This document shows, piece by piece, positions 14,922 through 22,610 of a DNA stretch of 64,000 nt; position 1 is the first letter of the stretch; each line of letters opens with the position of its first letter. The notes under the pieces were generated by a model. The model ran no database searches. It worked only from the letters and a program-made list of their open reading frames with translations, and was not told where the DNA came from. This stretch comes from Desulfovibrio sp. OH1186_COT-070 (lineage in GTDB: Bacteria > Desulfobacterota > Desulfovibrionia > Desulfovibrionales > Desulfovibrionaceae), in contig NZ_RQYH01000005.1 in NCBI RefSeq assembly GCF_003860215.1, positions 1 to 64,000 of the forward strand, read 5' to 3'. A program made the translations under genes and the position numbers.

Positions 14922-16364
14922 CTACGCAAGCATGCTCCGTATGCCGAGGCTCTTCATTTTGCGCTGGAGCGTGCGCAGGTTGAGTCCCAGAGCTTGGGCT
15001 GTATGTCCGCGATGCCAGCAAAATTTTTCCAATGTTTTCATAATAATATTTCTTTCAAGCTGACGAGTGGCATCATTCAGGCTTTGTCCTTCAGAAATGG
15101 GGGGCATGGAATTTTCAACACCTCCCAGCGCATCAGCGGCGCTCTGGCCGAAGGCGGCATATCTATCCAAAAAATTGTGCAATTCACGCACATTGCCCGG
15201 CCAGTGATAACGATTCATGGCCAGACGCACCTGATGCGGCAACGCAAGCTCAAGGCCATTGCGCTTATTCCATGCCTCGACCAGCAGCGGCAAATCTTCT
15301 TTCCGCTCCCGCAACGGAGGAATGGTGATGACCAGCACATTGATGCGATAGTAAAAATCCGCGCGGATTTTTTTTTCTTCCACCAAGGCGGCGAGGTCAC
15401 GGTTTGTCGCTGCAATCAGGCGAAATGACGATCTCTTTTGTTCTGTCGTGCCCAGTGGTCTGTAATATTTGGTTTCCAGAACGCGCAAAAATTTCACCTG
15501 CAGACTGGCGGGCAGTTCACCAATTTCATCCAGAAAAAGTGTGCCGTTGTGTGCTGCCGCCATAAAGCCTTCCCTAGCGGCAGTGGCGCCGGTAAAAGCC
15601 CCGCGCGCATAACCAAAAAATTCGCTTTCCAGCAGAGTTTCAGGAATGGCTCCGCAGTTGACGGGCACATACTCTCCCTTGCATCCGCTAAGATTGTGGA
15701 CGGTTCGCGCCACAATATCCTTGCCGCATCCGGTTTCACCGTAAATGACGACATTTGCGTCGCTCTCGGCAGCCTTGAGGATACGGCTGTACACTGTGCG
15801 CATGGCCTCGCTTTTGCCCACGATGTTGCCCAAACCGTTGCTGTGTTCCATATTCAACCGGAGTTGGCGGTTTTCGTCCTGCAAGGCCAGTTCCTGAAAT
15901 TTCTGCTCGCTGACGTCCAGCATCAGGCCTTCCAGATAGAGAGGTTTACCATTTTTGTCGTAAATGGCCTCTCCCTGATCCCAAGCCCATTTGATGTGCC
16001 CACCGGGCAATACCAAGCGGTACATTATCTGGTACGGCTCATGCGCGACAACTTTGTCGTATACGGCCTTGCGCACTTTCTCCAGTTCCGAAGGCACAAT
16101 CATGCGCTCAATCGTGTTCCAACGCTGGGCAAGCATTTCCTCCGCAGGAATGCCCAGCAAATTTTCACTGCCTTTGCTGGCATATTCCAGAACCATGCTG
16201 AAATCTTCATGGATTTTGCATCGATAGACCAGGCCGGGCAAACGATTGAGCAGCTTTTCCAAGCGTGCCGTAACGCGTTCATTGTCCTTGTGAGCTTGCA
16301 ATGCATCCAACGGGCTGTTCCTTCGCGTACATACGCGGGTTGCGGTCAGGAGCGGCGATGCCAT
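14922..16364 (-). CDS. Sigma-54-dependent transcriptional activator with a PAS sensor domain
   Basis: This enhancer-binding protein of about 480 residues has an N-terminal PAS/PAC region (VYRCKIHEDFSMVLEYASKGSENLLGIP, PYQIMYRLVLPGGHIKWAWDQGE), an AAA+ domain and a Fis-type helix-turn-helix at the C-terminus (HTAQALGLNLRTLQRKMKSLGI). The AAA+ domain carries Walker A GETGCGKD, the sigma-54 contact motif GAFTGA, Walker B LFLDEIGEL and the arginine-finger region. It activates sigma-54 promoters, presumably those of the flanking choline genes, in response to a ligand seen by the PAS domain. The ATG at 16364 is chosen so that the palindromic operator lies just outside the gene; a GTG at 16394 in frame is an alternative. 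Divergent from the OsmC gene. Confidence 0.92.
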   Translation of the reverse strand: MASPLLTATRVCTRRNSPLDALQAHKDNERVTARLEKLLNRLPGLVYRCKIHEDFSMVLEYASKGSENLLGIPAEEMLAQRWNTIERMIVPSELEKVRKAVYDKVVAHEPYQIMYRLVLPGGHIKWAWDQGEAIYDKNGKPLYLEGLMLDVSEQKFQELALQDENRQLRLNMEHSNGLGNIVGKSEAMRTVYSRILKAAESDANVVIYGETGCGKDIVARTVHNLSGCKGEYVPVNCGAIPETLLESEFFGYARGAFTGATAAREGFMAAAHNGTLFLDEIGELPASLQVKFLRVLETKYYRPLGTTEQKRSSFRLIAATNRDLAALVEEKKIRADFYYRINVLVITIPPLRERKEDLPLLVEAWNKRNGLELALPHQVRLAMNRYHWPGNVRELHNFLDRYAAFGQSAADALGGVENSMPPISEGQSLNDATRQLERNIIMKTLEKFCWHRGHTAQALGLNLRTLQRKMKSLGIRSMLA

Positions 16365-16367
16365 TTT

Positions 16368-16392
16368 TGTCACCAGGAATGACAAAAGTGTC
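16368..16392. promoter_or_regulatory. Palindromic operator (TGTCA-N7-TGACA-N4-TGTC), second copy
   Basis: TGTCA-CCAGGAA-TGACA (16368-16384), with flanking T and A runs that extend the symmetry (TTTTGTCA/TGACAAAA), overlaps GACA-AAAG-TGTC (16381-16392). It repeats the architecture of the 12043-12067 site. It lies about 110 bp upstream of the -24 element before the OsmC gene, a normal enhancer distance, and directly before the activator's own start, which also allows autoregulation. Confidence 0.6.
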
Positions 16393-16498
16393 ACACATCA
16401 CTTTTCTCTTGTCCACCCCCAAGTCCATAATATCATCTGACATTGCTTTAACATACTAAAATGCATAAAAAAATATAAAAAAGCAGACCACGCGAAAA

Positions 16499-16516
16499 TT
16501 GGCATGCATCATGCTT
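16499..16516 (+). promoter_or_regulatory. Sigma-54 promoter of the OsmC-gcvH-cutC operon
   Basis: TTGGCATGCATCATGCTT has GG (16501-16502) and GC (16513-16514) separated by exactly 10 nt and a TGGCATG -24 element close to consensus. The predicted transcript start is near 16526, giving a leader of about 40 nt before the ATG at 16567. The rest of 16395-16498 is AT-rich with no gene. Confidence 0.75.
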
Positions 16517-16566
16517 ATATAAAAATATCTTCAAGGCATACCCTTCCTGCCATAAGGAGCGTTATC

Positions 16567-17004
16567 ATGGCACAAGAAGTCACTGTTGAACTGCAACGTA
16601 GCGGCCCTCACATTGGTCTTGATATGCAAAGCCCGGCCCTCGGTTCAGTACATATTGACAACGATGCCCTGCCGGAAAACGAACGCGCCGGTTCCGCCAA
16701 AAAACTTTTGGGCGCTTCCGTGCTGTACTGCTACATTGCGGCTCTGGACAAGGCACTGGATGCGCGTGGAGCCAAATATGATACAATTTCCGGAAAGGCC
16801 AGCGTTTCCGCCGGTTCAGACGACAAGGGGCGCGGACGCATTTTGGGCATTACTCTGGATGTGATCGTGCGCATGGACGCTGCCTATGAAGATATTTTTG
16901 AACGGGTTCGCAAGGTCATGCGCAATGGCTGCCTTGTTTCAGCATCACTGGAACCAGCCTTTCCCGTAACCTATAACCTGCAGCTCGAATGCCCGGACGA
17001 CTGA
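16567..17004 (+). CDS. OsmC/Ohr-family protein with both redox cysteines
   Basis: This 145-residue protein has the OsmC-family layout: an N-terminal beta region, a helix containing Cys55 (LLGASVLYCYIAALDKAL), a beta region, and a second helix ending in Cys122 (RKVMRNGCLVSASL). It closes with a final strand. Cys55 and Cys122 occupy the positions of the peroxidatic and resolving cysteines of OsmC/Ohr thiol peroxidases. A third Cys is at 142. Ohr/OsmC peroxidases are known to be reduced by lipoylated proteins, and the next gene encodes a lipoyl carrier. Start ATG 16567 follows AAGGAG. First gene of the cut operon. Hydroperoxide removal near an oxygen-sensitive glycyl-radical enzyme is an inference. 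Confidence 0.75.
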   Translation: MAQEVTVELQRSGPHIGLDMQSPALGSVHIDNDALPENERAGSAKKLLGASVLYCYIAALDKALDARGAKYDTISGKASVSAGSDDKGRGRILGITLDVIVRMDAAYEDIFERVRKVMRNGCLVSASLEPAFPVTYNLQLECPDD

Positions 17005-17084
17005 AGTGCCAGAAAAACCTTTCCGTGTGATGAGCGGCGGGCAAGATCCACCTACAAGCCCACACCAACTTTCAGGGAGTCAAC

Positions 17085-17477
17085 ATGAAAACTTCAGAAC
17101 AGCTCAATCTGCCCGCCGACATCAAATACACCCCGGATCATGTATGGCTCAAGAATGACGGCGAAACCTTGCTTGCGGGTATCAGTGACTATGCCCAAGA
17201 TCAACTCGGCGAAGTATCCTTTGTGGACATGCCGCAAGCGGGATCCCGTTTCGCCGCCGGTGAGGAATTCGGCTCGGTGGAATCTGTCAAGTCCGTCAAC
17301 GGATTGTTCATGCCCGTCAGCGGAACCATTGCCGAGGTCAATACCGCACTGGAAAACACCCCTACATTAATCAACGCCTCATGCTATGCTGAAGGATGGA
17401 TTGTACGCATCGTGCCTGACAACAAGGCTGACGTCGATGCCCTGCTCACCGCCGAGGCATACAAGGTTCAGCTGTAA
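17085..17477 (+). CDS. GcvH-like lipoyl-carrier protein
   Basis: This 130-residue protein has the full H-protein fold signature: YTPDHVWL near the N-terminus, [19 protein letters not shown], and the lipoylation loop SVESVKSVN with the acceptor Lys69. [11 protein letters not shown]-type spacing and a C-terminal AY motif also fit. In the glycine cleavage system GcvH carries the aminomethyl group, but no gcvT, gcvP or lpd is near. It stands alone between the OsmC gene and cutC with its own GGGAG site. It could donate electrons from dihydrolipoate to the OsmC protein or carry a two-carbon unit; neither is shown. The lipoyl domain itself is certain, the role is not. Confidence 0.88.
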   Translation: MKTSEQLNLPADIKYTPDHVWLKNDGETLLAGISDYAQDQLGEVSFVDMPQAGSRFAAGEEFGSVESVKSVNGLFMPVSGTIAEVNTALENTPTLINASCYAEGWIVRIVPDNKADVDALLTAEAYKVQL

Positions 17478-17566
17478 AGGCAAAATTTTTCCTGCCGACC
17501 CGCACACAACCTTTTGCAGGCGGCAGGACGACATACTCCCTGCTCCTTCAAACGGAGGTCATGCGC

Positions 17567-19999
17567 ATGGCACAGTTACCGCTGGAGAGTGTACAATACA
17601 CCCATTGTCCCACGGAGATTCCCGATGGTCCGACGCCGCGTCACAAATTGCTCAAAATGAACTATTTGTGCCAAAAGCCCACCATTACCATTCACCGGGC
17701 ACGTGCCATCACCGCCATTGACAGGGAAAACCCCGGTCTGCCCCGCATCCAACTGCGCGCCAAGGCTTTTCGCCGCTGCTGCGAAACAGCGCCACTGGTT
17801 ATCCAAGACCACGAACTCATCGTGGGCGCCCCCAACGGCGCTCCGCGCGCCGGGGCTTTTTCTCCGGATATTTCCTGGCGCTGGCTGCGGGACGAACTGG
17901 AAACCATCGGCACCCGTCCGCAAGACCCGTTTTTCATCTCTGATGAAGACAAAAAAATTCTGCGCGAAGAAATTTTCCCTTACTGGCAAGGCAAATCTGT
18001 TGATGAACATTGCGAGGCGCAGTATCGCGAAGCTGGCGTGTGGGAACTTTCGGGTGAATCTTTTGTGTCGGATTGTTCCTACCATGCGCTCAACGGCGGC
18101 GGTGACTCCAATCCCGGCTATGATGTGATCCTGATGCGCAAGGGCATGCTGGATATTCAGGAAGAAGCACGCCACCGGCTTGCCGCTTTGGACTATGCTG
18201 TCCCGGAACACATTGAAAAAATTTACTTCTACAAGTCCGTCATTGACACGACCGAAGGAGTGATGATTTACGCGCGCCGCCTATCAGAATATGCCGCCAG
18301 CCTGGCCGCCGGAGAAAAAGACCCCATCCGCAAGGCCGAACTTGAAAAAATAGCTGAAGTCAATGCCCGTGTGCCCGCCCACGCGCCCACAACCTTCTGG
18401 GAAGCCATTCAGGCGGTATGGACCATTGAATCTCTGCTGGTGGTGGAAGAAAATCAGACCGGCATGTCCATTGGCCGCGTGGACCAATACATGTATCCTT
18501 TCTTCAGGGCAGATGTGGAGGCAGGCCGCCTTACTCCGTATGAGGCTTTTGACCTTGCGGGCTGCATGCTTATCAAGATGAGCGAGATGATGTGGCTCAC
18601 CTCCGAAGGCAGCTCGAAATTTTTCGCCGGGTATCAGCCTTTCGTCAATATGTGCGTGGGCGGCGTAGGCCGCGACGGGCAGGATGCCACCAACGAACTG
18701 ACCTATCTGCTCATGGACGCCGTGCGCCATGTGAAAATCTACCAGCCGTCTCTGGCCACACGCGTACATAACAAATCTCCACACCCCTTTTTGGAAAAAA
18801 TCGTGGACGTTGTGCGGGCGGGAATGGGATTTCCGGCCGTGCATTTTGACGATGCCCACATCAAGATGATGCTCGCCAAAGGTGTCAGCCTTGAAGACGC
18901 CCGCGATTACTGCCTTATGGGGTGTGTCGAACCACAAAAATCCGGACGTCTGTATCAGTGGACTTCCACCGCCTATACCCAATGGCCGATTGCCATCGAA
19001 CTGACGCTCAACCACGGCATACCCCTGTGGTACGGCAAAAAAGTCTGCCCCGACGGGGGAAATCTTCAGCAATTCGATACATACGAAAAATTTGAACATG
19101 CCGTCAAAGAGCAGATCAAATACATCACCCGCCTTTCGGGGATAGCCACGGTTATTTCCCAGAGGGTGCACAAAGAGCTTGCGCCCAAGCCACTCATGTC
19201 CATCATGTATGAAGGCTGCATGGAAAACGGATGCGACGTTGCCGCAGGCGGCGCCATGTACAATTTTGGCCCTGGCGTGGTTTGGAGCGGTCTTGCTACC
19301 TATGCCGATTCCATGGCGGCAATAAAAAAACTGGTATATGATGACAAAAAATACACTCTGACCGAACTCAACGAAGCCCTCAAAGCCAACTTTGAAGGCT
19401 ATGAGGCTATCCGCAATGACTGCCTCAATGCGCCCAAGTATGGCAATGACGAGGATTACGCCGACTCCATAGCGGCGGACGTCATTGCTTTTACCGAGAG
19501 AGAGCACAGGAAAATCCGCACGCTCTACTCCACCTTGAGCCACGGCACACTGTCCATCTCCAACAATACCCCCTTCGGCATGATCACCGGGGCCTCAGCC
19601 AACGGGCGCATGGCATGGAAACCTTTGTCTGATGGCATCAGCCCAACGCAGGGAGCGGATTTCAAAGGACCCACCGCCATCATCAAGAGTGTGTCCAAAC
19701 TCACCTGCGAAAACATGAATATCGGGCAGGTGCATAACTTCAAACTCATGTCCGGCCTGCTGGAAACGCCCGAAGGCAAAAACGGGCTCATTTCCCTCAT
19801 CCATACTGCCAGCATCCTCGGAAACGGAGAAATGCAGTTCAATTATCTGACCAACGAGATGCTGACAGAAGCACAAAAACACCCGCAGGAATACCGCGAT
19901 CTTGTGGTTCGCGTGGCTGGGTACTCTGCTTTTTTTGTGGAACTGTGCGAAGACGTGCAAAACGAAATTATCAGCCGCACCATGTTGAAATATTTGTAG
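17567..19999 (+). CDS. cutC: Choline trimethylamine-lyase CutC, short form without N-terminal extension
   Basis: CutC is a glycyl-radical enzyme that cleaves choline to trimethylamine and acetaldehyde. The 810-residue protein has the choline-lyase fingerprint [16 protein letters not shown], with Asp180, and [11 protein letters not shown]. It also carries the thiyl-radical Cys453 and Glu455 in [10 protein letters not shown], the choline-pocket stretch [12 protein letters not shown], and the glycyl-radical site Gly785 in RVAGYSAFF. All three landmarks sit exactly 36 residues earlier than in Desulfovibrio alaskensis CutC (Asp216, Cys489, Gly821), so the whole length difference is N-terminal. ATG 17567 has GGAGG 8 nt upstream, better than ATG 17561 at 2 nt. 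No shell-protein or aldehyde dehydrogenase genes are adjacent. The enzyme is expected to be cytosolic. Confidence 0.95.
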   Translation: MAQLPLESVQYTHCPTEIPDGPTPRHKLLKMNYLCQKPTITIHRARAITAIDRENPGLPRIQLRAKAFRRCCETAPLVIQDHELIVGAPNGAPRAGAFSPDISWRWLRDELETIGTRPQDPFFISDEDKKILREEIFPYWQGKSVDEHCEAQYREAGVWELSGESFVSDCSYHALNGGGDSNPGYDVILMRKGMLDIQEEARHRLAALDYAVPEHIEKIYFYKSVIDTTEGVMIYARRLSEYAASLAAGEKDPIRKAELEKIAEVNARVPAHAPTTFWEAIQAVWTIESLLVVEENQTGMSIGRVDQYMYPFFRADVEAGRLTPYEAFDLAGCMLIKMSEMMWLTSEGSSKFFAGYQPFVNMCVGGVGRDGQDATNELTYLLMDAVRHVKIYQPSLATRVHNKSPHPFLEKIVDVVRAGMGFPAVHFDDAHIKMMLAKGVSLEDARDYCLMGCVEPQKSGRLYQWTSTAYTQWPIAIELTLNHGIPLWYGKKVCPDGGNLQQFDTYEKFEHAVKEQIKYITRLSGIATVISQRVHKELAPKPLMSIMYEGCMENGCDVAAGGAMYNFGPGVVWSGLATYADSMAAIKKLVYDDKKYTLTELNEALKANFEGYEAIRNDCLNAPKYGNDEDYADSIAADVIAFTEREHRKIRTLYSTLSHGTLSISNNTPFGMITGASANGRMAWKPLSDGISPTQGADFKGPTAIIKSVSKLTCENMNIGQVHNFKLMSGLLETPEGKNGLISLIHTASILGNGEMQFNYLTNEMLTEAQKHPQEYRDLVVRVAGYSAFFVELCEDVQNEIISRTMLKYL

Positions 20000-20083
20000 A
20001 GCACGGGTGACGCTTTTCTTATTGTCCCTCCTTGTTTTCCCCCGAGGGGGAGACACCCCCCTCTCCTGTATAAAGAGAAAAAC

Positions 20084-21016
20084 ATGCCCTCCACACAAAG
20101 CGCGCGAATATTCAATATTCAAAAATACAGCATTTACGATGGCCCGGGCATTCGCACGCTTGTTTTTTTTCAGGGATGCCCCCTGCGATGTCTGTGGTGC
20201 TCCAATCCTGAAGGGCAGACGACAGAGCCCATAATTCTGTTTCATCGCAATCTGTGCGTGAACTGCGGCATGTGTGTTCCGGTCTGCCCTGAACGCCTGC
20301 ACACGCTGCGGGGGAATCCGGCCATGCACGATGTCAGGCATGCGGGTTGCTCCGGGTGCGGTGCTTGCGTTGATGCATGCCCCCAGCGGGCCCTTGCCCT
20401 ATGCGGACACGATATGAGCATTGAGCAGATAATGGATGTAGTCATGCAGGATCATGAATTTTATCTGACGTCTGGCGGCGGCGTCACCGCAGGCGGAGGA
20501 GAACCCCTGATGCAATGGCAGGCTGTGCAGAATCTGCTCCGCGCCTGTCGTGAGCAGGATGTACATACTGTTCTGGAGACTTCGGGATTTGCAGAACTTG
20601 AAATTTTGGTTGGCATTGCTCCTTTTGTCAATATTTTTCTCTACGATATCAAACAAATAGATAGTAAAGCCCATCAAAAATTGACAGGTATTGGCAATGA
20701 GAAAATTCTTCGAAATCTGACGTACCTGCTGGACAGCGGAGCGCAGGTGCGTGTCCGCCTGCCGCTGATCAACGGCTGCAATGCCGACGAAAACTCCCTG
20801 GCCGCAGTTGCAGACTTTCTGGCGCCCTACAGAGCAGCGCGCCATCTTCTGGGGGTGGATATTCTGCCCTACCATGCAATGGGAGTGCAAAAATACGCTC
20901 ACCTCGGAATGGAATACGGAATCTCCGGCAATCCGCGTATTTCCGACGTTCAGCTTGATCGCGCACGCGCGCTTTTTCTGTCCGAAGGATTCAACGTTTC
21001 CCTTTCCCGCCATTGA
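20084..21016 (+). CDS. cutD: Choline TMA-lyase activating enzyme CutD (radical SAM)
   Basis: CutD generates the glycyl radical on CutC using SAM and a reduced 4Fe-4S cluster. The 310-residue protein has the activase signature YDGPGIRTLVFFQGCP and the radical SAM CxxxCxxC (Cys32, Cys36, Cys39). A two-cluster ferredoxin insert follows, CxxCxxCxxxC at 58-68 and 89-99, as in glycerol-dehydratase-type activases. SGGGVTAGGGEP is the SAM-binding GGE region. It follows cutC by 84 nt and its ribosome site is weak (AGAGAAAA). The pair is diagnostic for choline degradation. Confidence 0.94.
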   Translation: MPSTQSARIFNIQKYSIYDGPGIRTLVFFQGCPLRCLWCSNPEGQTTEPIILFHRNLCVNCGMCVPVCPERLHTLRGNPAMHDVRHAGCSGCGACVDACPQRALALCGHDMSIEQIMDVVMQDHEFYLTSGGGVTAGGGEPLMQWQAVQNLLRACREQDVHTVLETSGFAELEILVGIAPFVNIFLYDIKQIDSKAHQKLTGIGNEKILRNLTYLLDSGAQVRVRLPLINGCNADENSLAAVADFLAPYRAARHLLGVDILPYHAMGVQKYAHLGMEYGISGNPRISDVQLDRARALFLSEGFNVSLSRH

Positions 21017-21029
21017 TACACGCAACGCC

Positions 21030-21374
21030 ATGATCAAATACTGGATGTTTATCTTCATCGGTATTTTTTCCGAAATTATCGGCACCACGGGCATGCGCGC
21101 TCTGGTGCACAGCCACCCCATGCTCAGTCAAACCTCCGCCACGGTGGGTATCGTTATCTCGTATTTCTATGTGTCCCGCGGAGTGGAAAAAATTCCTATG
21201 GGTATTGCGTATGCTGTCTGGTCCGGCGTGGGAACGGGGGGCATCTCGCTTTTGAGCGCGCTTCTTTTTGCAGAGGCCATGCCGCCGCTGAAAATCGTCG
21301 GCCTGCTACTGATCATCGCGGGCATGGTTGCCATCAACCTCGACAAGTCGGACAAAGAAGGCCGGCCATGCTAA
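21030..21374 (+). CDS. SMR-family efflux subunit (EmrE-like), with the conserved Glu
   Basis: This four-helix small multidrug resistance protein of 114 residues begins MIKYWMFIFIGIFSEIIGTTGMRAL. Glu15 matches the essential membrane Glu14 of EmrE. YFYVSRGVEKIPMGIAYAVWSGVG is the family motif of TM2-TM3. SMR proteins exchange quaternary or other cationic amines for protons. Such genes are found in choline-utilisation clusters, so trimethylamine or quaternary amine export is plausible. It starts 13 nt after cutD and overlaps the next gene by 7 nt. Two adjacent unequal SMR genes usually form a heterodimer. Confidence 0.88.
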   Translation: MIKYWMFIFIGIFSEIIGTTGMRALVHSHPMLSQTSATVGIVISYFYVSRGVEKIPMGIAYAVWSGVGTGGISLLSALLFAEAMPPLKIVGLLLIIAGMVAINLDKSDKEGRPC

Positions 21375-21715
21375 AAGATCTGGGCATTACCCCCGCACAC
21401 TATATCGCCTTCGCATGGCTGTTTTGGGCGGTTGCTACGGATCTGGTGGCGATTTATGCTCTGGTGCGTTCACAGGGCTTCCGCAATCCAGCGTGGGCTC
21501 TGCTTTCGCTGACCATGATTTTTTTGTCTTTCATGGGCATGCGCCATGTGGTTCTTGTCATTCCGCTGGGTGTTGCCTACGCGCTGTGGTGCGTATTCGG
21601 CATTTTCGGCACGATTGGCATCGGATACTTTCTGTTTCAGCAAAAGATCTCCCGCCAGAAACAGTTTGGTATCGCCCTGCTGACTCTGGGAATTGTCTGC
21701 ATGTCGCTTGCCTGA
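21368..21715 (+). CDS. SMR-family efflux subunit lacking the conserved Glu
   Basis: This is the second four-helix SMR-like protein, 115 residues, with LVIPLGVAYALWCVFGIFGTIGIGYFLF as its TM3 signature and a basic tail (QQKISRQKQFG) before TM4. In TM1 (WLFWAVATDLVAIYALV) the position aligned to EmrE Glu14 is Ala21, and an Asp25 lies one helix turn on. It would therefore depend on its partner for the proton- and substrate-coupling carboxylate, unless Asp25 takes over. Start ATG lies inside the end of the first SMR gene (7-nt overlap). Last gene of the cut operon. Confidence 0.82.
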   Translation: MLKDLGITPAHYIAFAWLFWAVATDLVAIYALVRSQGFRNPAWALLSLTMIFLSFMGMRHVVLVIPLGVAYALWCVFGIFGTIGIGYFLFQQKISRQKQFGIALLTLGIVCMSLA

Positions 21716-21775
21716 TGCACGCTCTGCCGATGTCGCCGCGTGCCGACACTCTCCAGCATGGATTTCCGAAAAACG

Positions 21776-21804
21776 AAAAGCTTGTGAGCATATCACAAGC
21801 TTTT
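21776..21804. terminator. Bidirectional terminator of the cut operon and the tRNA-Arg transcript
   Basis: AAAAGCTTGTGA (21776-21787) pairs perfectly with TCACAAGCTTTT (21793-21804) around GCATA. The stem ends in A and T runs on the two sides, so it works for both converging transcripts. Confidence 0.88.
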
Positions 21805-21811
21805 GAATTTC

Positions 21812-21888
21812 TGGTGCGCCCGACAGGAATCGAACCTGTGGCCTACAGCTTAGGAGGCTGTCGCTCTATCCAACTGAGCTACGAGCGC
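21812..21888 (-). tRNA. tRNA-Arg(CCT)
   Basis: On the - strand the acceptor stem GCGCTCG/CGGGCGC (one T-G pair) is followed by an encoded CCA (21812-21814). The D arm is GCTC...GAGC. The anticodon stem ACAGC/GCTGT encloses CTCCTAA (anticodon CCT), and the T arm is ACAGG TTCGAAT CCTGT. It reads arginine codon AGG and lies downstream of the PTS genes on the same strand. Confidence 0.97.
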
Positions 21889-21935
21889 AGTGGCATCACC
21901 CTATGTTTTGTTATTTCCAAAGTAAAGCATCATGA

Positions 21936-22562
21936 TCAGAAAATTTTTGCTGCCCAGAGGAAACCTGCCCCCACCACACCGACAAGCATGTAATAGGCCC
22001 GCCGGGTACGCAGCGACAAAAAAGTTCCTGGAAAAGCTGCAAGAAAAATCATCCACCACGATATGTGCGGCATGCCGGAAAAATCCCACCGCGTCCCCAA
22101 AACCTGGAGCACGCCGCAGATCACAAAAAAGCACAGCAGATACAAAATGGCATGGCAGGCCGCCATACGCCCCAGGGCCACCCCAACAAGACGGCCCGGA
22201 GAAGAGCCGTGCGCCGGGTTTGCGCACCATGCCGCAAGCCGCACGTCCAGTTGATCCAACCGGAAGCGACGACGCTTTTCATGATATGCTGCGGCATATG
22301 TGGCCGCCAGCGACAAAAAGAGCGGGATCAAGACCTGTTCCGCATGCTCCAGGGCAAACAGGCGGCACAGCGGAAAAGCCAGCAGAAAGCCCAAGCTGCC
22401 GTGCGGAGGGACAACGCTTCCCAACTCCACGCCATCCAGCCAAAAAAGTTCAAACACAAGGCCAAGCGAGAGTGCCAAAAACCAGTCGGATGTGGCGTAG
22501 CCCGCAATCAGGGCAAGACACAGGGGGCGATCCAGCACTCCTATGCTGCAAAAGCGCACCAT
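21936..22562 (-). CDS. PTS mannose-family EIIC component, N-terminus displaced by a frameshift at a T9 tract
   Basis: This membrane channel subunit of a mannose/sorbose-type PTS is highly hydrophobic. It contains LDRPLCLALIAGYATSDW and LGLVFELFWLDGVELGS, which match the EIIC N-terminal signature. The in-frame ATG at 22562 gives 208 residues but leaves out most of TM1. An ATG at 22627, overlapping the EIIB stop, starts the peptide MNTCYEILLTGGVGAFF. This would join the EIIC frame as FFVLSG if one base of the T9 run (22575-22583) were read twice. It is either a real frameshift, slippage-dependent expression or a sequencing indel. Downstream neighbour on this strand is tRNA-Arg. Confidence 0.75.
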   Translation of the reverse strand: MVRFCSIGVLDRPLCLALIAGYATSDWFLALSLGLVFELFWLDGVELGSVVPPHGSLGFLLAFPLCRLFALEHAEQVLIPLFLSLAATYAAAYHEKRRRFRLDQLDVRLAAWCANPAHGSSPGRLVGVALGRMAACHAILYLLCFFVICGVLQVLGTRWDFSGMPHISWWMIFLAAFPGTFLSLRTRRAYYMLVGVVGAGFLWAAKIF

Positions 22563-22574
22563 GCCGGAGAGGAC

Positions 22575-22583
22575 AAAAAAAAA
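22575..22583 (-). other. T9 homopolymer (coding strand) at the EIIB-EIIC junction
   Basis: The 9-T run on the coding strand sits exactly where the two EIIC reading frames must be joined. Upstream of it, frame 22627 encodes a plausible first transmembrane start. Downstream of it, only the -1 frame is open. Runs of nine T or A are known hot spots for transcriptional slippage and for replication indels. Confidence 0.6.
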
Positions 22584-22610
22584 GCGCCGACTCCCCCCGT
22601 CAGCAATATT

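Noticed and set aside
17085-17477. A glycine cleavage system locus
   Set aside because: Only the H-protein-like gene is present; no gcvT, gcvP or lpd occurs in the window.
17567-19999. Pyruvate formate-lyase, glycerol dehydratase or isethionate lyase for the glycyl-radical enzyme
   Set aside because: The [10 protein letters not shown] and [21 protein letters not shown] signatures and the constant 36-residue offset match CutC.
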